NCBI RefSeq assembly: GCF_003344965.1
Contig: NZ_CP031194.1
Coordinates: 2,790,001-2,854,000 of the forward strand
From: Streptomyces paludis
GTDB lineage: Bacteria; Actinomycetota; Actinomycetes; Streptomycetales; Streptomycetaceae
Direction: 5' to 3'
DNA length: 64,000 nucleotides
The notes below the pieces were generated by a model, which ran no database searches, had not been told where the DNA came from, and saw nothing but the letters and a program-made list of their open reading frames with translations. The position numbers were made by a program, and so were the translations under genes. Positions 1 through 8,802 of the stretch are shown piece by piece; the first letter of the stretch is position 1; every line of letters starts with the position of its first letter.

Positions 1-103
1 GCACACGGCAACGACCAGCGGTCTTTGGCTTCTGGGGAAGAGTACGTGCGAACCGGCACGAAGGGCAAATCGCGCCCGGTCAGGCGTTCGGTCGAGCGTC
101 CCG

Positions 104-1009
104 TCAGGCGTCCGAACCGTCCTCGGCGCCCGCCATCATCTCGGCGAGGTCGGCCACCTCGGAGGCCGGCGGGGCCTTGATCTCGACCGGCTTGTTGTAG
201 TCGACGAACTTGATCGTCATGTCGAGCGGCCCACCGTCCGTGGTCGCGCGGGTACGGACCTGCTTGGTGCGGTCGTCCCCGTCGACCCACATGTCCATCG
301 TGAGCTTGTCGATGCCCAGGTCCTCGTACGCCTTGAGGCTCTTCTGGCGCTGCTTCTTCGTGTCGGCGTCCAGGCCCTTCAGCGCCGCCTTCATGGCGCT
401 GAGCGGGACCGAGCCCTTGTAGTGGGTGGTTTTCACCCCGTCGACGGTCTCCTCGCCGACCCGCTTGAGGTCCTTGGCCGCGGTGAGCGACGCGGTCTCG
501 GCGGCCGGGTTGCGGTCCAGCTGGCTGGACATCGCGCCGAGCGGGCTCTCCCCGCTCTTGCCGGCCATGTCGTCGAGAGCCGCCATGGGGAACTTGAGCC
601 AGCGCTTGCCGTTCATCTCCGGATCGGCGGCGGCCTCGTCACCGCCCATGTACATGGCCTCGGAGGTGAGCAGGATCTCGATCTCCTGCTCCTCGCCCTC
701 CAGCTCGCCCGCCATCTTCATGCGCATGCCGAACGGGTCCATGCTCATCGCCACGTCGCCGCTGATGGTCCCCTCACCCGGGACCTTGCCCTCCATCGTG
801 TAGGAGAGCGAGGTGATCTTCTCGTTCTTGTCGGCGGCGCGCTGGACGGCGGCCACCGGGTCCATCTCGACGGTGGTCGCGGAGACGGAGGGCGACGCGG
901 ACGGCTTCGTGGCGGTGTCGGCGGAGTCCGTGGACGAACAGGCGGCGGTGGTACAGAGCAGCACACCGCTGAGCACGGTCACCGCGGCGGTGCGGTACAT
1001 CGGGTTCAT
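104..1009 (-). CDS. Secreted lipoprotein, LppX/LolA-like
   Basis: This 301-residue protein has a lipoprotein signal peptide: a short basic start (MNPMYR), a hydrophobic stretch and a lipobox ending in a cysteine at about residue 24 (TTAAC), then a Ser/Thr/Asp-rich linker. It should be exported and lipid-anchored on the outer face of the membrane. The mature part looks like the LppX/LprG/LolA-type lipid-binding beta-fold proteins of actinobacteria, but that family call is tentative. The ATG at 1009 was chosen because GGGGGG lies just upstream; an in-frame GTG at 1021 would add four residues and bury that ribosome site. It lies downstream of rplA on the same strand, separated from it by a strong terminator, so it is probably transcribed on its own. 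Confidence 0.75.
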   Translation of the reverse strand: MNPMYRTAAVTVLSGVLLCTTAACSSTDSADTATKPSASPSVSATTVEMDPVAAVQRAADKNEKITSLSYTMEGKVPGEGTISGDVAMSMDPFGMRMKMAGELEGEEQEIEILLTSEAMYMGGDEAAADPEMNGKRWLKFPMAALDDMAGKSGESPLGAMSSQLDRNPAAETASLTAAKDLKRVGEETVDGVKTTHYKGSVPLSAMKAALKGLDADTKKQRQKSLKAYEDLGIDKLTMDMWVDGDDRTKQVRTRATTDGGPLDMTIKFVDYNKPVEIKAPPASEVADLAEMMAGAEDGSDA

Positions 1010-1095
1010 GATTCCCCCCACAGGAATGGCACAGATGATCCAAATATCCCGCTGACTGTACCGTCCGCCTCTGACAACGCCACCGGAATAACGAA

Positions 1096-1139
1096 GCAGC
1101 CGGTCCCCGCACCTCAGGAGAGATGCGGGGACCGGCTGC
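1096..1139 (-). terminator. Terminator of the rplK-rplA unit
   Basis: A perfect 16-bp inverted repeat (1096-1111 with 1124-1139) surrounds a 12-nt loop, 36 bases beyond the rplA stop codon. Only a short T-rich stretch follows on the minus strand, as is common for actinobacterial terminators. Confidence 0.75.
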
Positions 1140-1175
1140 GTACCGTGCGGTGCGACCCGCGGCCTGCCGTCGGTG

Positions 1176-1898
1176 TCAGACGGCGGCCGGGTCCTCCTCG
1201 ACGAGGAGGTTACGGGTGCGGTTGGCGTCCAGCGGGATGCCGGGGCCCATCGTGGTGGCCAGCGTGGCCTTCTTGATGTAGCGGCCCTTGGCGGCGGACG
1301 GCTTCAGACGGAGGATCTCGTCCAGCGCGGCGGCGTAGTTCTCGACCAGCTTCGTCTCGTCGAAGGAGACCTTGCCGATGATGAAGTGCAGGTTCGAGTG
1401 CTTGTCGACGCGGAACTCGATCTTGCCGCCCTTGATGTCGTTGACAGCCTTGGTGACATCGGGGGTGACGGTGCCGGTCTTCGGGTTCGGCATCAGACCA
1501 CGCGGGCCGAGGACGCGGCCGAGGCGGCCGACCTTGCCCATGAGGTCCGGGGTGGCGACGACGGCGTCGAAGTCCAGACGGCCCTTCGACACCTCGTCGA
1601 TCAGTTCGTCGGCGCCGACGATGTCGGCGCCCGCGGCACGCGCGGCCTCGGCGCGGTCACCGGTCGCGAAGACCAGGACCCGGGCGGTCTTGCCGGTGCC
1701 GTGCGGGAGGTTCACGGTGCCACGGACCATCTGGTCGGCCTTGCGCGGGTCGACGCCCAGACGCATGGCGACCTCGACGGTGCCGTCGAACTTGGTGGAG
1801 GTGGTGTCCTTGGCGATACGGACGGCCTCGAGCGGGGCGTAGGTACGCTCCCGGTCGATCTTGGCGTCCGCGCCGCGGAGTGCCTTGCTGCGCTTCAC
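1176..1898 (-). CDS. rplA: 50S ribosomal protein L1
   Basis: This is ribosomal protein L1 (240 residues), the L1-stalk protein of the 50S subunit. In many bacteria it is also the translational repressor of its own operon through the L11 leader. The sequence starts [15 protein letters not shown] and carries the conserved GTGK and [15 protein letters not shown] blocks. The GTG at 1898 was chosen because AGGAGA stands 5-8 bases upstream and the N-terminus then matches the family; the reading frame stays open further upstream. It follows rplK by 85 bases on the same strand with no terminator between, so the two are probably cotranscribed, ending at the hairpin at 1096-1139. Confidence 0.97.
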   Translation of the reverse strand: MKRSKALRGADAKIDRERTYAPLEAVRIAKDTTSTKFDGTVEVAMRLGVDPRKADQMVRGTVNLPHGTGKTARVLVFATGDRAEAARAAGADIVGADELIDEVSKGRLDFDAVVATPDLMGKVGRLGRVLGPRGLMPNPKTGTVTPDVTKAVNDIKGGKIEFRVDKHSNLHFIIGKVSFDETKLVENYAAALDEILRLKPSAAKGRYIKKATLATTMGPGIPLDANRTRNLLVEEDPAAV

Positions 1899-1983
1899 TT
1901 CGTCTCCTGGTGTTTCTTCAGGTGTGGAGTTCGTGGTCCGGACCGCGCATGGCCCTGCCACTGGGTGGTACTGCGGGGCTGGA

Positions 1984-2418
1984 TCAGCCCTCGACCGTGA
2001 CGCCCATGGAACGAGCGGTGCCGGCGATGATCTTCTCGGCGGCGTCCAGGTCGTTGGCGTTGAGGTCGGGCATCTTCGTCGTGGCGATCTCGCGCACCTG
2101 GTCGCGGGTGAGCTTCGCGACCTTCTTGACGTGCGGCTCGCCGGAGCCCTTGTCCACACCCGCGGCCTTGAGGATCAGCTTGGCGGCCGGCGGAGTCTTG
2201 GTGATGAAGGTGAAGGAGCGGTCCTCGTAGACCGTGATCTCCACCGGCACGACCATGCCACGCTGCGACTCGGTCGCGGCGTTGTAGGCCTTGCAGAACT
2301 CCATGATGTTCACGCCGTGCTGACCCAGCGCGGGGCCGACCGGCGGAGCCGGGTTGGCCGCGCCGGCCTTGATCTGGAGCTTGATAAGCCCCGTGACCTT
2401 CTTCTTCTTGGGAGGCAT
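1984..2418 (-). CDS. rplK: 50S ribosomal protein L11
   Basis: This is ribosomal protein L11 (144 residues), which with L10/L12 forms the GTPase-associated centre and the thiostrepton target. It starts [16 protein letters not shown] and has the [22 protein letters not shown] block of the N-terminal domain and the [13 protein letters not shown] C-terminal end ([10 protein letters not shown]). GAGAGA precedes the ATG. The 168-base gap to nusG contains a perfect hairpin, so rplK-rplA may be expressed partly from their own promoter. Confidence 0.97.
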   Translation of the reverse strand: MPPKKKKVTGLIKLQIKAGAANPAPPVGPALGQHGVNIMEFCKAYNAATESQRGMVVPVEITVYEDRSFTFITKTPPAAKLILKAAGVDKGSGEPHVKKVAKLTRDQVREIATTKMPDLNANDLDAAEKIIAGTARSMGVTVEG

Positions 2419-2456
2419 TGCTCTCTCCGGGTCCTAGTGAGAGTTTTCGGCCGCCA

Positions 2457-2470
2457 TCCGGTCATCCGGA
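2457..2470 (-). promoter_or_regulatory. Small leader hairpin upstream of rplK
   Basis: TCCGG-ATGA-CCGGA (minus strand) can form a 5-bp hairpin about 40 bases upstream of the rplK start. L1 binding to the L11 leader is the known feedback control of this operon in other bacteria, so this could be part of an L1 site. The sequence alone does not prove it. Confidence 0.25.
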
Positions 2471-2518
2471 CGGAGGCATACCGCACAACGATAACGGGTA
2501 TAGCTGCACGGCCAAAAA

Positions 2519-2560
2519 CCGACAGGTCAGACAGGTGGTGAAGCCTGTCTGACCTGTCGG
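2519..2560 (-). terminator. Perfect 17-bp hairpin between nusG and rplK
   Basis: Bases 2519-2535 and 2544-2560 are exact reverse complements around an 8-nt loop, 26 bases after the nusG stop. GGTTTTTGG follows on the minus strand. It probably terminates or attenuates the secE-nusG transcript before rplK-rplA. Confidence 0.8.
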
Positions 2561-2586
2561 AAGCTGGGGAGCGGGGTCGTCCCGGC

Positions 2587-3450
2587 TCAGTTCTTCTGGA
2601 TCTGGTCGAAGCTCAGCTCGACCGGGGTCTCGCGACCGAAGATCTCGACCAGGCCCTTGACCTTCTTCGAGTCCGCGTTGATCTCGTTGATGGTCGCCTG
2701 GAGGGTGGCGAACGGACCGTCGGTGACGGTGACCGAGTCGCCGACCTCGAAGTCCAGCACCTGGACCTCGACCTTGCGGGCCGGAGCCGGCTTGCCCTCG
2801 GCCTCGGCGGCCTCACGCGCGGCCTTCTCCTCGGCCTCCGGGGCGAGCATCTTGACGATCTCGTCCAGGGTCAGCGGGTACGGGTCGTAGGCGTTGCCCA
2901 CGAAGCCGGTGACGCCGGGGGTGTTGCGGACGACGCCCCAGGACTCGTTCGTCAGATCCATGCGCACCAGGACATAGCCCGGGAGCTTGTTCTGGCGGAC
3001 GTTCTTGCGCTCGCCGTTCTTGATCTGGACGATCTCTTCCTCGGGGACCTCGGCCTGGTAGACGAACTCCTCGACGTTCAGCGAGACGGCGCGCTGTTCC
3101 AGGTTCGCCTTCACGCGCTTCTCGTAGCCCGCGTAGGTGTGGATCACGTACCACTCGCCGGGCAGGGTGCGCAGCTCCTCGCGGAGCGCGGCGACCGGGT
3201 CGACCGCGGGAGCCGCGGTCTCGTCCTCGGTGGCCTCGTCGTCCTCGTCCTCGGCGTCGTCCCGGGCCTCGTCAGCCTCGTCGTCCTCGGCCTCGACGTG
3301 AACAGCGGCTTCCTCGGCCGGCTCGCCCGCGGCGATGTCAGCGGCTTCGGCCTGGTCTGGCTCGACAGCGTCCGCCGCCTCGACGATGCCGGTCGCGTCC
3401 TCTCGGGACTCCACCGACTCGCTGGCGTCGTTCAGTTTCGGGTCAGACAC
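2587..3450 (-). CDS. nusG: Transcription antitermination factor NusG
   Basis: NusG (287 residues) binds RNA polymerase and couples it to Rho or the ribosome. Residues 1 to about 100 form a very acidic, low-complexity N-terminal extension typical of actinobacterial NusG. The NGN domain follows ([21 protein letters not shown], ending near [10 protein letters not shown]) and then the KOW domain ([22 protein letters not shown]...). The GTG at 3450 was chosen because the protein then starts VSDPKLND, as in streptomycete homologues, with AGGAAG upstream; the frame stays open to 3504. It lies 72 bases after secE on the same strand. Confidence 0.95.
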   Translation of the reverse strand: MSDPKLNDASESVESREDATGIVEAADAVEPDQAEAADIAAGEPAEEAAVHVEAEDDEADEARDDAEDEDDEATEDETAAPAVDPVAALREELRTLPGEWYVIHTYAGYEKRVKANLEQRAVSLNVEEFVYQAEVPEEEIVQIKNGERKNVRQNKLPGYVLVRMDLTNESWGVVRNTPGVTGFVGNAYDPYPLTLDEIVKMLAPEAEEKAAREAAEAEGKPAPARKVEVQVLDFEVGDSVTVTDGPFATLQATINEINADSKKVKGLVEIFGRETPVELSFDQIQKN

Positions 3451-3493
3451 GGTGGCTGCTTCTTCCTGGCTCAATGGGTGGAACACGCGAAAG

Positions 3494-3513
3494 GGGCGCC
3501 GCACTGGGCGCCC
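3494..3513 (-). terminator. Weak hairpin between secE and nusG
   Basis: GGGCGCC (3494-3500) pairs with GGCGCCC (3507-3513) around a 6-nt loop and is followed by TTT on the minus strand. It is short and lies inside an operon that is normally cotranscribed, so it may only attenuate. Confidence 0.35.
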
Positions 3514-3522
3514 TACGCGGGA

Positions 3523-3807
3523 TCAGCCGAAGACGTACTTGATTGCTTGCTGGAAGCCATAGTCAATCACGGTCACCAGACCGATCATGACGACGACGAA
3601 GACAATCACGACTGTGGTGTACGTAGTCAGCTGACTACGAGTCGGCCAGACAACCTTGCGCAGCTCTGCGACGATCTGGCGGTAGAAGAGCGCGAGACGG
3701 CCCAGAGGGCCCTTCTTGCCTCGCTTGCCACCCTTACGGGGCTTCTTCGACTCGGCGGACTCATCGTCGGCATCAGGCTTGTCGATGGAGCCCACGGCGT
3801 CCGTCAC
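3523..3807 (-). CDS. secE: Preprotein translocase subunit SecE
   Basis: SecE (94 residues) is the small clamp subunit of the SecYEG channel. A Lys/Gly/Arg-rich N-terminal half leads into the conserved amphipathic segment FYRQIVAELRKVVWPTRSQL, then one membrane helix (about residues 65-85, VVIVFVVVMIGLVTVI). The single helix is normal for Gram-positive SecE. The GTG start has AGGTGAG upstream. tRNA-Trp lies 109 bases upstream on the same strand, the usual actinobacterial order tRNA-Trp / secE / nusG / rplK / rplA. Confidence 0.95.
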   Translation of the reverse strand: MTDAVGSIDKPDADDESAESKKPRKGGKRGKKGPLGRLALFYRQIVAELRKVVWPTRSQLTTYTTVVIVFVVVMIGLVTVIDYGFQQAIKYVFG

Positions 3808-3916
3808 GCTCTCTCACCTGATTCCGGGTCGTGACCGTGCCGCGCCCGGGGGAGCCGCACGGCGATGCATTGAATGTACGTACATGCGCACACGCCCTGG
3901 CGAAGGGGGTGTGTAG

Positions 3917-3989
3917 CAGGGCCGGAGGGACTTGAACCCCCAACCGCTGGTTTTGGAGACCAGTGCTCTACCAATTGAGCTACGACCCT
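3917..3989 (-). tRNA. tRNA-Trp (anticodon CCA)
   Basis: A 73-nt cloverleaf reads on the minus strand. The acceptor AGGGTCG pairs with CGGCCCT (one G-T pair), the D-arm is GCTCAATTGGTAGAGC, the anticodon stem CTGGT/ACCAG encloses CTCCAAA, and the T-loop is TTCAAGT. The discriminator base is G and CCA is not encoded. Confidence 0.96.
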
Positions 3990-4216
3990 TTGTGTTTTCC
4001 CGAACCTACCGCATCCAACCGGATACATGGAGTGCCCGGTACGGACTTGGCGGATGAAGGCCAACGACGAGTGAGTGTACGTGGTCGTCGGCCCTGCGTC
4101 GAACAGCTCCCCCGGGAACCGTCCGCGTCCAACCGTCCACAGTTCTTGTCGGGTTATGTGTCCACCGTACGAAACCTGTGTACCCCGGATGTTTCGGGTC
4201 TGCGAGCATGGTGCTC

Positions 4217-5443
4217 ATGAGCGCTGCAATCCCTCCGACCGAGCGCCGGGTCTCCGCCCGCATCGGCGCGATCTCCGAGTCCGCCACCCTCGCCGTGGAC
4301 GCCAAGGCGAAGGCCCTGAAGGCCGCCGGCCGTCCGGTGATCGGCTTCGGCGCCGGTGAGCCCGACTTCCCGACCCCCGGCTACATCGTCGAGGCCGCTG
4401 TCGAGGCGTGCCGCGACCCCCGGTACCACCGCTACACGCCGGCCGGCGGGCTCCCCGAGCTGAAGGCCGCCATCGTCGCGAAGACGAAGCGCGATTCCGG
4501 TTACGAGATCGAGCCGGCCCAGGTCCTGGTGACCAACGGCGGCAAGCAGGCGATCTACGAGGCGTTCGCCGCCATCCTCGACCCGGGCGACGAGGTCATC
4601 GTCCCGGCTCCGTACTGGACGACGTACCCGGAGTCGATCCGGCTGGCCGGCGGTGTCCCGGTGGAGGTCGTGGCCGACGAGACCACCGGCTACCGCGTCT
4701 CGGTCGAGCAGCTGGAGGCGGCCCGTACGGAGCGCACGAAGGTCGTGCTCTTCGTCTCCCCCTCGAACCCGACGGGCGCCGTCTACAGCGCGGCCGACAC
4801 CGAGGCCGTCGGCCGCTGGGCCGTCGAGCACGGCCTGTGGGTGATGACGGACGAGATCTACGAGCACCTCGTCTACGGAGACGCCGTCTTCACCTCGCTG
4901 CCGGCCGTCGTCCCCGAGCTGCGCGACAAGTGCGTCGTGGTCAACGGCGTGGCCAAGACCTACGCGATGACCGGCTGGCGGGTGGGCTGGGTCGTCGGCC
5001 CCAAGGACGTCGTCAAGGCCGCGACGAACCTCCAGTCGCACGCCACGTCCAACGTCTCCAATGTCGCGCAGGTCGCCGCGATCGCCGCGCTCACCGGCGA
5101 TCTCACCGCCGTCACCGAGATGCGGACCGCCTTCGACCGCCGCCGCCGCACGATCGTGCGCCTGCTCAACGAGATCGACGGCGTCCTCTGCCCGGAGCCC
5201 GAGGGCGCGTTCTACGTGTACCCGTCGGTGAAGGGCCTGCTCGGCAAGGAGATCCGCGGCAAGCGCCCGCAGGACTCGGTGGAGCTGGCCGCGCTGATCC
5301 TCGACGAGGCCGAGGTGGCCGTCGTCCCGGGCGAGGCGTTCGGCACCCCGGGCTATCTGCGGCTCTCGTACGCGCTGGGCGACGAGGACCTGGCGGAGGG
5401 CGTGGGCCGGATCCAGAAGCTGCTGGGCGAGGCGAAGGACTGA
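4217..5443 (+). CDS. aspC: PLP-dependent aspartate aminotransferase
   Basis: This class I/II aminotransferase (408 residues) probably interconverts aspartate and 2-oxoglutarate with oxaloacetate and glutamate in the cytosol. The sequence shows [26 protein letters not shown] near the start, the substrate loop [10 protein letters not shown], the cofactor asparagine in [10 protein letters not shown], the [11 protein letters not shown] block, the PLP lysine in [16 protein letters not shown], and the C-terminal arginine in YLRLSYA. The ATG at 4217 gives the family N-terminus; MVL at 4208 is an alternative. Neither start has a good ribosome site. It is transcribed away from tRNA-Trp and ends at a strong terminator. 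Related aminotransferases can also accept prephenate or other acids. Confidence 0.93.
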   Translation: MSAAIPPTERRVSARIGAISESATLAVDAKAKALKAAGRPVIGFGAGEPDFPTPGYIVEAAVEACRDPRYHRYTPAGGLPELKAAIVAKTKRDSGYEIEPAQVLVTNGGKQAIYEAFAAILDPGDEVIVPAPYWTTYPESIRLAGGVPVEVVADETTGYRVSVEQLEAARTERTKVVLFVSPSNPTGAVYSAADTEAVGRWAVEHGLWVMTDEIYEHLVYGDAVFTSLPAVVPELRDKCVVVNGVAKTYAMTGWRVGWVVGPKDVVKAATNLQSHATSNVSNVAQVAAIAALTGDLTAVTEMRTAFDRRRRTIVRLLNEIDGVLCPEPEGAFYVYPSVKGLLGKEIRGKRPQDSVELAALILDEAEVAVVPGEAFGTPGYLRLSYALGDEDLAEGVGRIQKLLGEAKD

Positions 5444-5493
5444 CCCCGCCCCTCACCACCCGGCGCTTCCCCCACCTCACCGGTGGGACCAGA

Positions 5494-5528
5494 ACGGGCT
5501 TCCGGCTGTCGGCCGGGAGCCCGTTTTT
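5494..5528 (+). terminator. Rho-independent terminator of the aminotransferase gene
   Basis: A 13-bp stem with one G-T pair (5494-5506 with 5512-5524) around a 5-nt loop is followed directly by a run of five T residues. It lies 50 bases past the stop codon. Confidence 0.9.
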
Positions 5529-5597
5529 CCGTCTCGGCGAGACCACGATCGGGGAAAGTGGCTGCCACCGGGCCGATCCGTGCGGCAGGATCTAGCA

Positions 5598-6623
5598 ATG
5601 GAGAGCACCATCCCCCGCGATATCAGCCTGCTGCCCAAGGCTCATCTGCATCTGCACTTCACCGGCTCGATGCGCCCCACCACCCTGCTGGAGCTGGCCG
5701 ACAAGTACGGCGTCCATCTCCCGGACGCGCTCACCGGCGGCGAACCGCCCAAACTGCGCGCGACCGACGAACGCGGCTGGTTCCGCTTCCAGCGGCTGTA
5801 CGACATCGCCCGGTCCTGTCTGCGTGCCCCCGAGGACATCCAGCGGCTGGTCCGCGAGGCAGCCGAGGAGGACGTCAAGGACGGCTCCGGCTGGCTGGAG
5901 ATCCAGGTCGACCCCACCTCGTACGCCCCGCACCTGGGCGGGCTGATCCCGGCCCTGGAAGTCATCCTGGACGCCGTCGACGCGGCCTCCCGGGAGACCG
6001 GCCTCGGAATGCGCGTCCTGGTCGCGGCGAACCGGATGAAGCACCCCCTGGAGGCCAGAACGCTGGCCCGGCTCGCGGTGCGGTACGCGGACCGGGGTGT
6101 CGTCGGCTTCGGGCTCTCCAACGACGAGCGCCGGGGCATGGCCCGGGACTTCGACCGGGCCTTCGCGATCGCCCGGGACGGCGGGCTGCTGGCCGCGCCG
6201 CACGGCGGCGAGCTGACCGGCCCCGCGTCCGTACGGGACTGCCTGGACGATCTGAGCGCCTCCCGGATCGGGCACGGCGTCCGGGCCGCCGAGGATCCCA
6301 AGCTGCTGCGCAGGCTCGCCGAGCGCGGGGTGACCTGCGAGGTCTGCCCGGCGTCGAATGTCGCCCTGGGCGTCTACGAGAAGCCCGAGGACGTGCCGCT
6401 GCGGACGCTGTTCGACGCCGGGGTGCCCATGGCGCTCGGCGCGGACGACCCGCTGCTGTTCGGCTCCCGGCTGGCCGCCCAGTACGAGCTGGCCCGCCGC
6501 CACCAGGGCTTCTCCGACGCCGAACTGGCCGAGCTGGCCCGCCAGTCGGTACGGGGCTCGGCCGCGCCGGCGGACGTACGGGCCAGGCTGCTGGCGGGCA
6601 TCGACGCCTGGCTGGCCGCGTGA
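5598..6623 (+). CDS. add: Adenosine deaminase-like metal hydrolase
   Basis: This 341-residue TIM-barrel amidohydrolase belongs to the adenosine/AMP deaminase family, which converts adenosine-type nucleosides to inosine forms with a zinc ion. Visible motifs are the metal pair in HLHLHFTGS (His18, His20), PHGGEL (His and catalytic Glu; usually HAGE), RIGHGVRA, EVCPASN, and the late aspartates in LGADDPLLFGS. All metal and catalytic positions are kept, but HFTGS replaces the usual HLDGA, so the substrate may not be adenosine. Deaminases of the futalosine (menaquinone) route belong to the same family. The ATG at 5598 has AGGA eight bases upstream; a GTG at 5580 is possible. It converges on murB. 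Confidence 0.85.
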   Translation: MESTIPRDISLLPKAHLHLHFTGSMRPTTLLELADKYGVHLPDALTGGEPPKLRATDERGWFRFQRLYDIARSCLRAPEDIQRLVREAAEEDVKDGSGWLEIQVDPTSYAPHLGGLIPALEVILDAVDAASRETGLGMRVLVAANRMKHPLEARTLARLAVRYADRGVVGFGLSNDERRGMARDFDRAFAIARDGGLLAAPHGGELTGPASVRDCLDDLSASRIGHGVRAAEDPKLLRRLAERGVTCEVCPASNVALGVYEKPEDVPLRTLFDAGVPMALGADDPLLFGSRLAAQYELARRHQGFSDAELAELARQSVRGSAAPADVRARLLAGIDAWLAA

Positions 6624-6650
6624 GCCTGGTCTATCTGGCCAGACAACCCG

Positions 6651-7706
6651 CTACAGGCTGACGCCCACCGTCACCGGCTCGTTGACCAGCGTGATCCCAA
6701 AGGCGGCGTGCACCCCGGCGACCACCTCGCGGGCCAGCGCGAGGAGGTCCTCGGTGGTCGCCGCGCCCCGGTTGGTCAGGGCGAGGGTGTGCTTGGTGGA
6801 GATACGGGCCGGACCCGTGCCGTACCCCTTGGTGAAACCGGCCTTGTCGATCAGCCAGGCGGCGGAGGTCTTCGTACGCCCCTCCCCCTCCGGGAAGCCG
6901 GGCGGTGTCACGTCCTCGCCGAGGCGCTCCCGGACGCGGGCGGTGAAGTCGGCGTACTGCGCGTCGTCGAGGATCGGGTTGGTGAAGAAGGAGCCCGCGG
7001 ACCAGGTGTCGTGGTCCTCCGGGTCCAGCACCATGCCCTTTCCGGCCCGCAGCCGCAGGACGGTCTCGCGGGCGGTCGCCGCCGCCACCCGCTCGCCGGG
7101 CCCGACGCCCAGGGCACGGGCCGTCTCGGCGTACGCGAGCGGCGCGGAGAGCCCGCCCGCGTCCTCCAGGGCGAAGCGGACGCGCAGCACGACCCAGCGG
7201 CCAGGGTGCTCCTTGAAGCGGCTGTGGCGGTACGCGAAGCCGCAGTCGGCGTTGGTGAGGGTGACCCGCTCGCGGGTGGTGCGGTCGTAGGCGTCGACCT
7301 CCGTGATGGTGCGGGAGACCTCCTGGCCGTACGCGCCGACGTTCTGGATCGGTGTGGCGCCGACCGAGCCGGGAATGCCGGCGAGGCACTCGACGCCCGC
7401 CAGGCCCGCTTCGACCGTACGCGCGACCGCGTCGGTCCACACCTCACCGGCGGCCAGCTCCAGCGCGGTGCCGTCGAGGGCGAAGCCCCGGGTGGCGATA
7501 CGCAGGGCGGTGCCGTCGAAGCCCTTGTCCCCGATGATCAGGTTGCTGCCGCCGCCGATGATCAGCAGCGGGGTGCCGGTGTCGTCCGCCTCGCGTACGA
7601 CGGCGATCACTTCCTCGTCGGTGGTGGCCGTGACCAGACGGGTCGCGGGGCCGCCGAGGCGGAAGGTGGTCAGGGGGGCGAGGGGGGCATCGTGGAGTTC
7701 CTGCAC
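6651..7706 (-). CDS. murB: UDP-N-acetylenolpyruvoylglucosamine reductase
   Basis: MurB (351 residues) is the FAD enzyme that reduces UDP-GlcNAc-enolpyruvate to UDP-MurNAc with NADPH in cytosolic peptidoglycan precursor synthesis. It shows the FAD-binding GGGSNL motif after LLIIGG, GIPGSVGATPIQNVGAYGQE, the active-site serine in SAGSFFTNP, and the C-terminal AAWLIDKAGFTKG. The GTG at 7706 is the only reasonable start, but no Shine-Dalgarno sequence precedes it; TACTCTTGTCCCC lies directly in front, so a leaderless message is possible. It is the last gene of the tRNA-Thr / tRNA-Met / rpmG / dehydratase / murB series, behind a strong hairpin. Confidence 0.95.
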   Translation of the reverse strand: MQELHDAPLAPLTTFRLGGPATRLVTATTDEEVIAVVREADDTGTPLLIIGGGSNLIIGDKGFDGTALRIATRGFALDGTALELAAGEVWTDAVARTVEAGLAGVECLAGIPGSVGATPIQNVGAYGQEVSRTITEVDAYDRTTRERVTLTNADCGFAYRHSRFKEHPGRWVVLRVRFALEDAGGLSAPLAYAETARALGVGPGERVAAATARETVLRLRAGKGMVLDPEDHDTWSAGSFFTNPILDDAQYADFTARVRERLGEDVTPPGFPEGEGRTKTSAAWLIDKAGFTKGYGTGPARISTKHTLALTNRGAATTEDLLALAREVVAGVHAAFGITLVNEPVTVGVSL

Positions 7707-7719
7707 GGGGACAAGAGTA

Positions 7720-7748
7720 CGGTCCGTCCCCCAGCCGGGGACGGACCG
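7720..7748 (-). terminator. Hairpin between the dehydratase genes and murB
   Basis: A perfect 12-bp stem (7720-7731 with 7737-7748) and 5-nt loop begin 37 bases after the upstream stop codon and end 13 bases before the murB GTG. It should limit read-through into murB. Confidence 0.75.
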
Positions 7749-7785
7749 CAGAGCCGTACGCGCGCGCCCGCGCGCATCAGGTGTC

Positions 7786-8214
7786 TCAGGCGAGCCGGAC
7801 GACCGCGCGGGACAGGCCCAGCACCTTCTGTCCGGCGCTCGTGGCCGTCAGATCGACGCGGACCTGGTGGTCGTCGAGCTTGGCCGCGACCTTCGCGCTG
7901 ACCTCGATGAGCGCGCCCTCGTCGTCGTTGGGCACCACGACGGGCTTGGTGAAGCGGACGCCGTACTCGACGACGGCGGCCGGGTCGCCCACCCAGTCGG
8001 TCACCACCCGGACCGCCTCGGCCATGGTGAACATGCCGTGGGCGATGACGTCCGGGAGGCCGACCTCCTTGGCGAACTTCTCGTTCCAGTGGATCGGGTT
8101 GAAGTCCCCGGAGGCGCCCGCGTACTGGACCAGCGTCGCGCGGGTGACGGGGAAGCTCTGGGCCGGCAGCTCCGTGCCGACCTCGACGTCGTCGTAACCG
8201 ATCTTCGCGGTCAT
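7786..8214 (-). CDS. MaoC-type hydratase, catalytic subunit (HadB-like)
   Basis: This 142-residue single hot-dog-fold protein matches the catalytic half of the (3R)-hydroxyacyl-ACP dehydratase of actinobacterial type II fatty acid synthesis. The hydratase signature YAGASGDFNPIHWNE carries the catalytic Asp and His, followed by IAHGMFTM. Five bases separate it from the HadA-like gene upstream, so the pair is cotranscribed and probably forms a heterodimer. It could act on a polyketide or another acyl chain; the sequence does not show the substrate. Confidence 0.85.
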   Translation of the reverse strand: MTAKIGYDDVEVGTELPAQSFPVTRATLVQYAGASGDFNPIHWNEKFAKEVGLPDVIAHGMFTMAEAVRVVTDWVGDPAAVVEYGVRFTKPVVVPNDDEGALIEVSAKVAAKLDDHQVRVDLTATSAGQKVLGLSRAVVRLA

Positions 8215-8219
8215 CGGTC

Positions 8220-8672
8220 TCACGCCTCCTCGGCGGCGCGCGCCACCAGCTTGGTCCACGCGGTCACGACATGCTCGCCGGCCTCGTCGTGCACATCGCC
8301 CCGGACATCGATGACATCGTTCCCGGCGAGGGACTTGATCTCCACGATGGTCGAGGTGACCGTCAGCCGGTCGCCCGCCCGTACCGGACGGCTGAAGGCG
8401 AACTTCTGGTCGCGGTGCACCACCCGGCTGTAGTCCAGGCCGAGCTGCGGATCCGCGACCACGTCGCCCGCCGCCTTGAACGTGATGGCGAACACGAAGG
8501 TGGGCGGCGCGATCAGATCGGTGTGCCCGAGCGCCTTCGCGGCCTCCGGATCGGTGTACGCCGGATTGGGGTCGCCCACCGCCTCGGCGAACTCGCGGAT
8601 CTTCTCCCGGCCGACCTCGTACGGCTCGGTGGGCGGATAGCTCCGCCCCACGAAGGACTGGTCGAGCGCCAC
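8220..8672 (-). CDS. MaoC-like dehydratase, non-catalytic subunit (HadA-like)
   Basis: This 150-residue hot-dog-fold protein of the UPF0336/HadA group is the substrate-binding partner of the following HadB-like subunit. The region corresponding to the hydratase signature reads VGDPNPAYTD, so the catalytic His is missing, as expected for HadA. FAFSRPVRAGDRLTVTSTI is the second typical block. The GTG start has AGGAGG nine bases upstream, the strongest ribosome site in this cluster. Known HadAB pairs remove water from 3-hydroxyacyl-ACP during fatty acid elongation. Confidence 0.85.
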   Translation of the reverse strand: MALDQSFVGRSYPPTEPYEVGREKIREFAEAVGDPNPAYTDPEAAKALGHTDLIAPPTFVFAITFKAAGDVVADPQLGLDYSRVVHRDQKFAFSRPVRAGDRLTVTSTIVEIKSLAGNDVIDVRGDVHDEAGEHVVTAWTKLVARAAEEA

Positions 8673-8755
8673 GACTCGCTCCCTCCTGATGTCCTGCTGA
8701 ACTGAACGTTCTGCTGATCTTGTACTGATGTTCTGCGGTAGGCGTGCCCAAACGA

Positions 8756-8790
8756 CGCGAGGCCGTCCCCAGTACGGGGACGGCCTCGCG
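8756..8790 (-). terminator. Terminator after rpmG
   Basis: A perfect 15-bp stem (8756-8770 with 8776-8790) with loop AGTAC starts 12 bases beyond the rpmG stop codon. It separates rpmG from the dehydratase genes. Confidence 0.85.
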
Positions 8791-8802
8791 TACGAGCCTG
8801 AT

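Noticed and set aside
1..103. Window start before the first lipoprotein stop codon
   Set aside because: It holds a small direct repeat (GTCAGGCGT) but no gene, RNA or clear signal that can be supported.
3874..3885. 12-base palindrome ATGTACGTACAT between tRNA-Trp and secE
   Set aside because: It is short, and a single occurrence without other operator features does not support a specific call.
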